NCBI RefSeq assembly: GCF_004354045.1
Contig: NZ_SMRT01000001.1
Location: 186,001-250,000 of the forward strand
Direction: 5' to 3'
Origin: Paenibacillus piri
Lineage (GTDB): Bacteria; Bacillota; Bacilli; Paenibacillales; NBRC-103111
DNA length: 64,000 bases
The position numbers and the translations under genes are program-made. Shown in pieces: positions 25,794-33,871 of the stretch. The notes under the pieces are model-generated. The model worked only from the letters and a program-made list of their open reading frames with translations, searched no databases and had not been told where the DNA came from. The stretch's first letter is position 1, and the number at the start of each line of letters is the position of its first letter.

Positions 25794-26690
25794 TCCGGCG
25801 GCATGTGATGCTGTGTCGGCCGCCATGCCGCGGCGCTGCTTCCGTTTGCGCCACACTACGCCGTGGCTTGGCGAGAACAGCAGCGCGAGCACGAACAGCG
25901 CGCCGGCGACGCAGATGATGCAGCCGGCGATGGACGCGTCCAGCAGCACGGAGACGTAATAACCGGCGGTGGAGCTGATCACGCCGACCAGCATGCTGTA
26001 GGCGATCATCACGCCCAGACGTTCGGTCAGCAGGTAGGCGGTCGCCGCCGGGACGACCAGCATGCCGACGACGAGAATCGCGCCGACGCTTTCGAACGAG
26101 GCGACCGTCGTCACCGAGACGAGTCCCATCAGCACATAGTGGAACAGCGCAACCGGGATGCCGACGGCGGCGGCCATGGCCGGGTCAAACGAGCAGATTT
26201 TGAACTGCTTGTAGAACAGGCCGATCACGACGGAGCTGAGCAGCAGGACCAGTCCGAGCGTCCAGACGGCTTTAGGGCCGATGTCCATGCCGGCGAATGT
26301 AATCGTATCCCACGGAACGCGGATAATTTCGCCGTACAGCACGCAGTCCAGATCGAGATCGACCTGACGCGTATACAAGCTGACCAGCACGACGCCGACC
26401 GAGAACAAGGCGGTAAACACAACCCCGATGGAGGCGTCGGCTTGAACGCCGCTTTGCTGGAACAGCTGAATCAGAAATACGGTAATGAGTCCCAATACCG
26501 AGGCGCCGAGCAGCATGAAGATCGAATCCCGCGAGCCGCTCAGCAAAAAGGCGATGACGATGCCCGGCAGCACGGAGTGGCTGATCGCATCCCCGATCAT
26601 GGCCATTTTGCGAAGCACGAGAAAGCATCCGAGCAGACTGCACGAGCAGGCGACAAGCGCCGCGGTCAGCAATATCCAGAAGTCGCTCAT
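25791..26690 (-). CDS. mntD: Manganese ABC transporter permease MntD
   Basis: Second permease of the manganese importer, 299 residues with eight to nine membrane helices, ABC-3 family. Recognisable blocks are LLGCFLVLRKMAMIGDAISH near the N-terminus and ILVVGMLVVPAATAYLLTER near the end. It has AGGAGGAGG before the ATG and begins one base after the stop of mntC. The C-terminus is a basic tail. It is last in the order mntA-B-C-D. Confidence 0.9.
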   Translation of the reverse strand: MSDFWILLTAALVACSCSLLGCFLVLRKMAMIGDAISHSVLPGIVIAFLLSGSRDSIFMLLGASVLGLITVFLIQLFQQSGVQADASIGVVFTALFSVGVVLVSLYTRQVDLDLDCVLYGEIIRVPWDTITFAGMDIGPKAVWTLGLVLLLSSVVIGLFYKQFKICSFDPAMAAAVGIPVALFHYVLMGLVSVTTVASFESVGAILVVGMLVVPAATAYLLTERLGVMIAYSMLVGVISSTAGYYVSVLLDASIAGCIICVAGALFVLALLFSPSHGVVWRKRKQRRGMAADTASHAAG

Positions 26691-26691
26691 G

Positions 26692-27654
26692 TTAAGCCTC
26701 CTCCTCTCTCGGCTGTACGGCCGATGCGTGCACGGTGCGGATGGCGGCGTGCTTCTCCTGCATGACCGTCTGTTTTACGCTCAGCCGCTGCAGCAGCTTC
26801 GACAGCACGCCGCGGCGCGGCGCGAAGACGACGGAAACAATGAAAAAGAACGTTGCCGCAAGCACGCTGAGCGGGCCGGTCGGCAAATTGTTCGCCGTCG
26901 TGCTGACCAATGTGCCGGCAAAGCCGCTGACGGCGCCGAAGCAGCCGGCCAGTACGACCATGACGCCGAGCCTTTCCGTCCAGTAGCGAGCCGATACCGC
27001 GGGCGTGATCAGCAGCGCCGACATCAATACGACGCCGACCGCCTGAATGCCGACGACTACGGCAACCACGATCAGGAACATGAGCAGCTGGTCGAGAAAG
27101 GCGACCGGAAATCCGAGTCCTTTGGCGAACCCGGGGTCAAAGCTGAGCAGCTTGAATTCTTTAAACAGCAGCGCGCATGCGAACACGAGCACAACCGCGA
27201 CAATCGCCATAATAACCACATCGGCCTGCACCATCGAGGCGGCCTGCCCGAATAAAAATTTATCCAGTCCGCTCTGGTTGCCGCTGTCGCTGTGCTGGAT
27301 TTGGGTCAGCAGCACGATGCCCAGGCCGAAAAACACGGACAGTACAATACCGAGCGCGGAATCCTGCTTGATCCGCGAATTTCTTGTCACGAAGCCGACC
27401 CCGAAGGTGGCGATAATTCCGGCTGCCGCGGCTCCGATCAGGAAGAAGACGATCGATTTCGAGCCGGTCAGCATAAAGGCGATACAGACGCCTGGCAAAG
27501 CCGCATGCGCGAGCGCGTCGCCCATCAGGCTCTGCTTGCGCAAGTAAGCGAAGCTGCCGAGCACGCCGCTGCTCAAGCCGAGCAGCACACTGCCGAGCAG
27601 TATCCACTGCGTATTCGGATCGCGGAACAGCTCGAGCCAGTTTATATTCATCAT
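26692..27654 (-). CDS. mntC: Manganese ABC transporter permease MntC
   Basis: First permease of the manganese importer, 320 residues, ABC-3 family, paralogous to MntD (LGSFAYLRKQSLMGDALAHA and VLMSALLITPAVSARYWTER). The frame is open from a GTG at 27663, but the ATG at 27654 is preferred because GCGAGGTG sits at proper spacing. It begins six bases after mntB, so translation is probably coupled. Confidence 0.9.
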   Translation of the reverse strand: MMNINWLELFRDPNTQWILLGSVLLGLSSGVLGSFAYLRKQSLMGDALAHAALPGVCIAFMLTGSKSIVFFLIGAAAAGIIATFGVGFVTRNSRIKQDSALGIVLSVFFGLGIVLLTQIQHSDSGNQSGLDKFLFGQAASMVQADVVIMAIVAVVLVFACALLFKEFKLLSFDPGFAKGLGFPVAFLDQLLMFLIVVAVVVGIQAVGVVLMSALLITPAVSARYWTERLGVMVVLAGCFGAVSGFAGTLVSTTANNLPTGPLSVLAATFFFIVSVVFAPRRGVLSKLLQRLSVKQTVMQEKHAAIRTVHASAVQPREEEA

Positions 27655-27659
27655 CGGGC

Positions 27660-28430
27660 TCACCTCGCGCTGACGATGACGGCATCATCGTCCCGGGATA
27701 ACAGCGTTAAGCGGCCGCCGTAGGTCCGCTGCAAATTTTCTCGGGTGAAAATGTCGGAAGTCGGTCCGATGCCCATCAACTCGACGTTCAGCAGCATCAC
27801 CCAGTCGAAATATTCCTTCACGGTGGCCAGATCGTGATGAACGACGAGCACCGTCTTGCCTTGCTTCTTCAATTCGTTCAGCAATGTAATGATCGCTTTT
27901 TCCGTTGCCGCATCGACGCCGACGAACGGTTCATCCATAAAGTACAGCGACGCATCCTGAGCGAGCGCCCGCGCAAGAAAAATACGCTGCTGCTGGCCTC
28001 CCGACAGCTGGCTGATCTGCCTGCCGGCGAAGTCGCTCATGCCAACTTTCTCAAGGCACTCCATCGCAATCCCGCGCTCTTTGGCGCCGGGCCGCTTCAG
28101 CCAGCCCAAATGACCGTATCGGCCCATCATGACGACGTCGAGCGCGCTGATCGGAAAATCCCAATCGACCGATTCCCGCTGCGGCACATAGCCGACCAGC
28201 TTGCGCTGTGCGGCATAAGGCTTGCCGTAGATTGTAACGGTGCCCGTCACCCGCGGAATGAGACCGAGCGCCGCTTTGATGAGCGTCGATTTACCGGCGC
28301 CGTTCGGACCGATGATGCCGATCAGCTTGCCTTCGGGAACGACGAATTCGATATCGCGCAGAACGGGCTTTTGCTGATAAGCTACGGTTAATTGATCTAT
28401 CGATAACGGTACATGCTTTACAGAACTCAT
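27660..28430 (-). CDS. mntB: Manganese ABC transporter ATP-binding protein MntB
   Basis: The 256-residue ATPase of the importer. Walker A is GPNGAGKST, signature LSGGQQQR, Walker [11 protein letters not shown], switch His in VLVVHHDLA. The stretch [20 protein letters not shown] is characteristic of the Mn/Zn-type (MntB, SitB, PsaB) ATPases. AAAGGAG precedes the ATG. It lies between the binding protein and the two permeases. Confidence 0.93.
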   Translation of the reverse strand: MSSVKHVPLSIDQLTVAYQQKPVLRDIEFVVPEGKLIGIIGPNGAGKSTLIKAALGLIPRVTGTVTIYGKPYAAQRKLVGYVPQRESVDWDFPISALDVVMMGRYGHLGWLKRPGAKERGIAMECLEKVGMSDFAGRQISQLSGGQQQRIFLARALAQDASLYFMDEPFVGVDAATEKAIITLLNELKKQGKTVLVVHHDLATVKEYFDWVMLLNVELMGIGPTSDIFTRENLQRTYGGRLTLLSRDDDAVIVSAR

Positions 28431-28492
28431 ATGGCCCCACTCCTTTTATATACGCGTACAGCATCCCTTTCTCGGGTACACGGCACGCAATT

Positions 28493-29434
28493 CTATTTCA
28501 GCGCATTTACAATCGTATTGACATTATGGCGGACCATGCCGAGGTAGGTGCCTTCCGGCGTACCTTCCTTGCCCATCGCATCGGAGAACAGCTCGCCGCC
28601 GATCTTAATTTCATGGCCCTGTTTTTTCGCTCCCTGGATCACCGCTTCGATGGACCGCTTAGGAACGCTCGATTCGATGAACACCGCTTTAATTTGGCGG
28701 GATACGAGAAACTCCCGCAAATCGGTGACATCCTTTGATCCGTATTCCGACGCGGTACTGATCCCTTGCAAACCCATCACCTGGATGCCGTAGGCGTCGC
28801 CGAAATAACCGAACGCATCGTGAGCGGTGACGAGCACCCGCTGCTGCTCGGGGATCGAGGCGATCTGCGTTCGCACATGCCGATCAAGCTCCTCAAGCTG
28901 TTTGATATAGGCCGCGGCGCCGGCTTTATAGTCGTCCGCGTGAGCGGGATCGGCCTTGGCCAGCTCGTCGCGGATCACCTCCGTCGCCGATATCCAATGC
29001 TTGACGTTAAACCAGATATGCGGGTCGTGAGACGCCTCGCCGTCTTCCCAGCCGCGCAGCTCCTTTTCCGGAATGTTGCGGGATACGGGAATGGTCGGCT
29101 TGACGCTGGTCATTTTTTCGAAAATTTCAATCATTTTACCCTCAAGATGAAGGCCGTTATAAAAAATAATTTGCGCTTGCTCCAGCTTCTTGACATCGCC
29201 CTGAGACGCCTTATACAAATGAGGATCTACGCCCGATTTCATCAAGCCGGTTACTTGTACATGACTGCCGCCTACTTGATTCACAACATCCGAGATCATG
29301 CCGATTGTGGCGGTGACCTTCAATTTTCCGTCCGATTCACTGCCGGTTTGCCCGGAGCAGCCCGTAATCACTAGAGCCGCCGCAATCAGCACCATCATCA
29401 GCTTCGTATAGACATGTACCCGTATGACATTCAT
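28493..29434 (-). CDS. mntA: Manganese-binding lipoprotein MntA
   Basis: Extracellular metal-binding lipoprotein of 313 residues (lipobox VITGC). It belongs to the PsaA/ZnuA cluster A-I: the first metal His is in GVDPHLYKASQGDVKKLEQA, the second in DPHIWFNVKHW, with Glu in AVFIESSVPKRS and Asp in GGELFSDAMG. The absence of the His-rich loop usual in zinc-specific ZnuA and the match to MntA (IFYNGLHLEGKM) point to manganese. Regulation by an MntR-type repressor is suggested by the upstream site. Confidence 0.92.
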   Translation of the reverse strand: MNVIRVHVYTKLMMVLIAAALVITGCSGQTGSESDGKLKVTATIGMISDVVNQVGGSHVQVTGLMKSGVDPHLYKASQGDVKKLEQAQIIFYNGLHLEGKMIEIFEKMTSVKPTIPVSRNIPEKELRGWEDGEASHDPHIWFNVKHWISATEVIRDELAKADPAHADDYKAGAAAYIKQLEELDRHVRTQIASIPEQQRVLVTAHDAFGYFGDAYGIQVMGLQGISTASEYGSKDVTDLREFLVSRQIKAVFIESSVPKRSIEAVIQGAKKQGHEIKIGGELFSDAMGKEGTPEGTYLGMVRHNVNTIVNALK

Positions 29435-29519
29435 GGTTTACTGCACTCCTTCTCCCAGGTCAACGCTCTTTCCGCATGCTTCAGCATATTGCGGCAAAAG
29501 TTGTCTGATGACTAAATTA

Positions 29520-29590
29520 TTGTTTAAGGCAATAAAAATTTACCTCACACCTTTATTTTTATTATATACAAATAAGTTTCTCTAGTGCAA
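29520..29590 (-). promoter_or_regulatory. mnt operon promoter with MntR-like operator
   Basis: On the minus strand TTGCAC (29585-29590) and TATAAT (29561-29566) are 18 bases apart. About 30 bases downstream of the -10 is TTGCCTTAAACAA (29520-29532), an imperfect dyad resembling DtxR/MntR operators. A repressor bound there would block early transcription when manganese is plentiful. No mntR gene is in the window. Confidence 0.65.
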
Positions 29591-29609
29591 CATTTTTCGC
29601 AAAAAAAAA

Positions 29610-30959
29610 TCAGGGGGCAGGATTGCCCTTGCTGATCCAAAATGTTACTCTGCTGCCTTTGGCCGCCTGCTCGTTTGGCATGGGCTCCTGCTTGAACACC
29701 GTGCCCGCGGCTAGTTGATTGGTCTCTAAATAATACGTGTAACGCAGCCCGGAGGCTAATGCCTGCTTCTCCGCTGCTTCTTTGGTCAAACCCGTAAGCG
29801 CCGGTACCGGAATAATGACGCTGCTGTCGCCGCCGTTATTCGTCGCTTCAGTCTCCTTAGCGGGCTGGTTATCTTCGGGTTTTGGCTGCTGCTCTGTTTC
29901 GGAAGGCTGCTGCCTGCCTGAGGCGGCACCGCCCGGCATATATGCGGTTTCTTTACGTCCCGTATTATCAATGAGGAAAGCGAACACGCCGACAAATACC
30001 GCGCCGCCCAGCAAGGCCAAAGAAAGCCCGATCGATAGCCGCTTCCACATGGTTGCCCCGAACAGCGTCCGGCTCAACAGCGATGGCATGGCCCGGGTTC
30101 GGTCCGCTTCTTCCTCGCCGGGAGTGGCATTCCGGGACCGGTATCTGAGCTCCGCCTCCAATTCGAATACATACTTCTCCTCCGGGCGAGTCATACTGTT
30201 TGCGGACTGCGCATTTTCGTCCGGCGCCGATACATGGTCATGGCCGTTCACATGATCATCCGTTGGCACCGCCTCCGGCAGCTCCTTAATGCTTTGTATA
30301 AAAGCCAGCGCGGACATGCGTTCATCATGAGCATGCAGGATCGTCTCAACCGCCGCGCGTCTCTGCGGCTCGAGCAGCTCATTCAGGATCGGCGAGCTCT
30401 GCAGGCCGTGCCGGAGCGATTCAATATCCGAGGGCACCTGCTCTCTTCGCGTCAACAGACGGAAGAACAGGCCGCTCAGCTCTTGGACCAGCCGCCGGTT
30501 CCCGCTATGCGTGTCCCATGTGTTGACGATCGTCAGCTGCCCTTGATCGGTCATCCACAGGTTGCTCGGTTGAATGGAAAAGTTCAAAGGCCGTTCGACC
30601 GCGATCTCGGCCAACGTATGACCGATGCCGGCTACGAATGCCGCCGCTTCCCTGAACGTAAATGTATGAGTGCGGATCAACTGCTGCAAGGACTGTCCTT
30701 CTATATATTTCATGATGACATAAATGTAATCATGGTCCATTTCGACATCGAATACATGCATATACTGGGGGTTGTTGGTCACTTGTGCCGAGCCCCCGAT
30801 CGCCTGCAAATACGCCTCGGCCAACGACTGGCTTTGATATGGAACCGCGTAAATGAACACGATCCGGTTCAGCGATAAATCTTTGCCTTTATACAGCTGG
30901 CCCTGATCCAATGGAATAATGAATTCCTCCCGCGTATACCGGTTGGAGACAGGCTTCAT
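29610..30959 (-). CDS. Membrane pseudokinase with one PASTA domain
   Basis: A 449-residue protein built like a PknB/PrkC receptor kinase but apparently inactive. The first 230 residues follow the kinase fold (VMKYIEGQSLQQLIRTHTFT matches the hinge region), yet the VAIK lysine is absent, HRDLKPxN is replaced by NFSIQPSNLW without Asp, and no DFG is present (QLTIVNTWD). One membrane helix lies at about 302-326, then a Pro/Glu/Gln linker and one PASTA domain at about 383-447 (VPALTGLTKEAAEKQALASG). PASTA domains bind peptidoglycan or beta-lactams, so a cell-wall-sensing scaffold is plausible. GGGGTG precedes the ATG. Confidence 0.8.
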   Translation of the reverse strand: MKPVSNRYTREEFIIPLDQGQLYKGKDLSLNRIVFIYAVPYQSQSLAEAYLQAIGGSAQVTNNPQYMHVFDVEMDHDYIYVIMKYIEGQSLQQLIRTHTFTFREAAAFVAGIGHTLAEIAVERPLNFSIQPSNLWMTDQGQLTIVNTWDTHSGNRRLVQELSGLFFRLLTRREQVPSDIESLRHGLQSSPILNELLEPQRRAAVETILHAHDERMSALAFIQSIKELPEAVPTDDHVNGHDHVSAPDENAQSANSMTRPEEKYVFELEAELRYRSRNATPGEEEADRTRAMPSLLSRTLFGATMWKRLSIGLSLALLGGAVFVGVFAFLIDNTGRKETAYMPGGAASGRQQPSETEQQPKPEDNQPAKETEATNNGGDSSVIIPVPALTGLTKEAAEKQALASGLRYTYYLETNQLAAGTVFKQEPMPNEQAAKGSRVTFWISKGNPAP

Positions 30960-31119
30960 TCAAAATCACCCCTTATCCTTAATACTTAACCATAATATTC
31001 GCAAGCTGCATCAAATTTAAGATGATGGGTATGTAAAAACCGTAAAAAAGTTGATGCGAAGCCATACAATGGTGCATTTGAACTAGAGGATGGCATTACG
31101 CCGACTGCGCAAACAGGTG

Positions 31120-31431
31120 TTACGGCTTAGGCTTGCGCTTCCGTTTGTCGATTTCTTCGGTGACGACACTGGCCAGTTCTTCGTTGCCGAACAACGATAA
31201 GACGCCGAGCAAGGTTTCATTCGGAATATCGCCGGACTCCTCCTTGGGCACCGTCAGCTCGATAGCCTGCTGCAAAGGGAGACCGACGGTTTGCTGCGGA
31301 TATGCCCTTACATACAGCTCGGCCGGATCCAAATCGTGGTTGACGCACCATTGGGCAAAAACAAGAATCATCATCTGCTCGTCGCGCTGGTAGTTGCGAA
31401 TAATCTGCTCTTCCAATTCTTTGCGGCTCAT
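31120..31431 (-). CDS. Hypothetical protein, 103 residues
   Basis: A small acidic helical protein beginning MSRKELEEQIIRNYQRDEQM and ending in a basic tail (KRKRKPKP). Not recognised. AGAAGGAG precedes the ATG. It is divergent from the IF-3-like gene, with only 80 bases between them. Confidence 0.65.
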   Translation of the reverse strand: MSRKELEEQIIRNYQRDEQMMILVFAQWCVNHDLDPAELYVRAYPQQTVGLPLQQAIELTVPKEESGDIPNETLLGVLSLFGNEELASVVTEEIDKRKRKPKP

Positions 31432-31511
31432 TTGAAAAAACTCCTTCTGAACGGTAATATCTAATATAATCTTCTAACATTCCATTATATGAAAGATCGG
31501 GTGCGTAAACA

Positions 31512-31985
31512 ATGATCATGAATGAAAAAATTAAAGCGGCCGAGGTACAACTGACCGGTATCGACGGCGAGGATCTGGGCATTGTGCCTACGGCCGAAGC
31601 GCTGTCCATGGCCAAAAAGCTGAAGGTCGATCTGGTCTGCACGTCCCTGACGAGCAGTCCCCCGCCTTGTCGGCTTATCGGCGCCGGCGCGGCCAAGCAG
31701 GAGGCGCAGCAGCTGCGCAAAAAAGAGCGCCAGCCGAAGCTGAAGGAAATCCGCCTTACCCCGCAAATCGAAGAGCATGATTATGATACGAAAAGGCAGC
31801 AGGCGGAGCGCATATTAAACGCCGGCGATGCCGTCCAGCTTGTCGTTAACATTCGCGGCAAAGAAGGCGAGCAGGCGAAGAAGCTGCTTGAAGCGCTCAT
31901 TCGCGATTTAAATCGGGCAGGGCGGAAGCAAACGGGCATTCAGCTCAGCGGCAAGCAGGCGGCGGTACGGCTCGATCCGCTTTAA
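31512..31985 (+). CDS. Diverged IF-3-like protein
   Basis: A 157-residue paralogue of translation initiation factor IF-3. The N-domain start MNEKIKAAEVQLTGIDGEDL and the linker (SSPPPCRLIGAGAAKQEAQQ) and C-domain (LKEIRLTPQIEEHDYDTKRQ) follow the IF-3 pattern. But the usual MDYGKFRYEQ is replaced, VCTS replaces the usual LV.ISP, and the C-terminus is short. It is not next to rpmI and rplT as infC always is in Firmicutes, so a second, ordinary infC is expected elsewhere. The ribosome site is weak; ATG 31512 and ATG 31518 are both possible. Confidence 0.8.
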   Translation: MIMNEKIKAAEVQLTGIDGEDLGIVPTAEALSMAKKLKVDLVCTSLTSSPPPCRLIGAGAAKQEAQQLRKKERQPKLKEIRLTPQIEEHDYDTKRQQAERILNAGDAVQLVVNIRGKEGEQAKKLLEALIRDLNRAGRKQTGIQLSGKQAAVRLDPL

Positions 31986-32022
31986 CGGGGATATCGGGCA
32001 GCAGACCGTCTGGCAAAAAAAG

Positions 32023-32049
32023 AGGCCCGCAGCAACGGGCTGCGGGCCT
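32023..32049. terminator. Hairpin with T run on the minus strand
   Basis: AGGCCCGCAGC / GCTGCGGGCCT. The T run (CTTTTTTT) follows on the minus strand, while on the plus strand only GTCAATTT follows. It is presumably the terminator of the IF-3-like gene working in both senses, or a barrier to antisense transcription. Confidence 0.55.
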
Positions 32050-32216
32050 GTCAATTTATATATATCAAAAAAGGGGGTCGAATATTAGTATAGACCTCAA
32101 TCATTAAAGGAAGATGAAAATTGGATTTCATTTCTATTACAATTGCTGCCATACATGCACATGGCGAACGGCCTTGCTATAATAATGGAAGGACAAGCTG
32201 AGAAGGAGGCAGGCGG

Positions 32217-32690
32217 ATGTTTTACTGGGTCGTCATCCTCGTCACCGTCATCGACCAAGGCTTCAAATTATGGGTTCGCATGCATATGGATGTGGGCGAA
32301 TCGATCGTCATTTGGCATGGTATTTTGAATTTCACGCATTATCAGAACAGCGGAGCGGCCGGCAGCACCTTTCAAGGTTATGGCCGTTATTTTATAATTC
32401 CCGCCGTTTTATTCGTCGGATATTTGCTGTACTCCCGCCGTAAGGGAAACTTGAAGGGCGGATGGGTGGAGGCGGGAACGGCGTTTTTGGCCGGAGGTGC
32501 AATAGGAAACGCAATCGACCGGCTGCTGTTCGGCCAGGTGACCGATTTTATTAAGTTTCAATTCGGCCGCGGTATTTTGAACATGGCTGACGAAGCCATC
32601 AATATCGGCGTGGTTATTCTGCTGGCTGACGCAATAAAAAGCGTTGCTGCCGATTGGCGGAGACGGGACCGGAATCGGGCGGGCGCCTGA
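32217..32690 (+). CDS. lspA: Signal peptidase II (LspA), probable paralogue
   Basis: Membrane aspartyl protease that removes signal peptides from prolipoproteins; 157 residues, four membrane helices. Both catalytic aspartates are in place: GGAIGNAIDRLLFGQVTDFI and LNMADEAINIG. Asn and Gly of QNSGAA also match. It lacks the usual neighbours (rluD, pyrimidine genes) and its third loop is diverged, so it may be an accessory copy. AAGGAGG precedes the ATG. Confidence 0.85.
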   Translation: MFYWVVILVTVIDQGFKLWVRMHMDVGESIVIWHGILNFTHYQNSGAAGSTFQGYGRYFIIPAVLFVGYLLYSRRKGNLKGGWVEAGTAFLAGGAIGNAIDRLLFGQVTDFIKFQFGRGILNMADEAINIGVVILLADAIKSVAADWRRRDRNRAGA

Positions 32691-32805
32691 CATGCGGCTT
32701 GCACTCCGTCCCGATGGGATAACAAATGATGAGAGCTCGTTCATCCGTCTGCGCGGCGGGCGTTTATGCACCTGACTTCGAGAAGAAACGGAGGTAGTCG
32801 TCTGG

Positions 32806-33387
32806 ATGAATCCTTTATTTTTCACAGAGCCATCCGAATTTCGCGCCTGGCTGGAGGCGCATCACGATCAAGCTGCGGAGCAATGGGTCGGCTATTATAA
32901 GAAAGGGTCGGGCAAGCCGAGCGTGACTTGGCCGGAGTCGGTGGATGAAGCGCTCTGCTTCGGCTGGATCGACGGTCTCCGCAAGAGCATCGACGAATCC
33001 AGCTATATGATCCGCTTTACGCCGCGGAAGCCCGGCAGCATATGGAGCGCCGTCAATATCGAGCGGGTGAAGGAGCTGACCGGGCTTGGATTGATGCGCC
33101 CGGAAGGATTGCGGGCATTCGAAGGCCGCAAACAAAATAAGTCGGCCATTTATGCCCATGAGCAGAAGGGCGCCGCCGAGCTGGACGAGGCTTACGAGCG
33201 GCAGTTCCGCGCCAATCCGAAGGCTTGGGCGTTTTTTCAGACGCAGGCCGCCTGGTACCGGAAAACGGCGATCTGGAAAATCGTCAGCGCCAAGAAGGAA
33301 GAGACGAAGCTGAGGCGGCTGGCCGAGCTGATCGAGTACTCGGAGCAGGGCCGGCCCGTGCCTTCATTGTCGTGGCAGAAGAAATAA
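32806..33387 (+). CDS. YdeI/OmpD-associated family protein
   Basis: A 193-residue cytoplasmic protein of the YdeI or OmpD-associated family (bacteriocin-protection-like). The conserved blocks are EQWVGYYKKGSGKPSVTW, ALCFGWIDGLRKSIDE, RFTPRKPGSIWSAVNIERVK, and the C-terminal helices AWAFFQTQAAWYRKTAIWKI. Biochemical function is not established. ACGGAGGTAG precedes the ATG. Confidence 0.85.
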   Translation: MNPLFFTEPSEFRAWLEAHHDQAAEQWVGYYKKGSGKPSVTWPESVDEALCFGWIDGLRKSIDESSYMIRFTPRKPGSIWSAVNIERVKELTGLGLMRPEGLRAFEGRKQNKSAIYAHEQKGAAELDEAYERQFRANPKAWAFFQTQAAWYRKTAIWKIVSAKKEETKLRRLAELIEYSEQGRPVPSLSWQKK

Positions 33388-33512
33388 TTAAGGCAGCGAT
33401 TTTTCTCATCGCGTCTATATTGACGATATGCCCAGTTATGAATTCGAAGGCAGGTAGAAGGCCGGGCAGAAAGCGGCAGACATCACAGATAATGATAACA
33501 TTAGAGATAAAA

Positions 33513-33557
33513 GGTCAAATCCTGCAATTTATTAGAGCGGGTTTTGATCTTTTTTTT
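33513..33557 (+). terminator. Rho-independent terminator
   Basis: GGTCAAATCCTG pairs with CGGGTTTTGATC with wobble and one mismatch, then eight T. It is 126 bases after the YdeI-like gene. The gap 33388-33871 also holds repeat copy C; no gene is seen there. Confidence 0.65.
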
Positions 33558-33572
33558 GTTGAAAGTATAAGA

Positions 33573-33650
33573 TTTATCCGATTACGACTTTATCGGGTGG
33601 TAGAGTCCCCATCTGATTCCCCGATGTTCAGCAAAGCTGAATGAGTTCAC
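33573..33650 (-). repeat. Palindromic repeat, copy C (internally deleted, reversed)
   Basis: Read on the minus strand it starts GTGAACTCATTCAGCTTTGC and ends GTCGTAATCGGATAAA like copy B. It lacks about 36 bases between ACTCTACC and CACCCGATAAAG, precisely the segment holding the CCCACCT hairpin. Confidence 0.8.
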
Positions 33651-33871
33651 TACTTTGCTTCGCACAACCTTGATAAACGCGCTCGTTCCCCGAAGGACGG
33701 CGAAGCCGTTCACTCTTGGCAATTAGCGGAAGGTGGCGAATTGTGGGGAAAACACCTATTATTCGCCAAAAAGATATATTTTATTCTTTCGAACTAATTT
33801 ATAATGAAAACGAGTCATATTGTCTCATAGATTGATCAGGACAAAATACGACAGGGGGATCAGTTGCAACA

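Noticed and set aside
25863..27255. Long plus-strand frames opposite the mnt permeases
   Set aside because: Strongly Asp/Gln/His/Arg-biased shadows of hydrophobic permease codons; no start signals.
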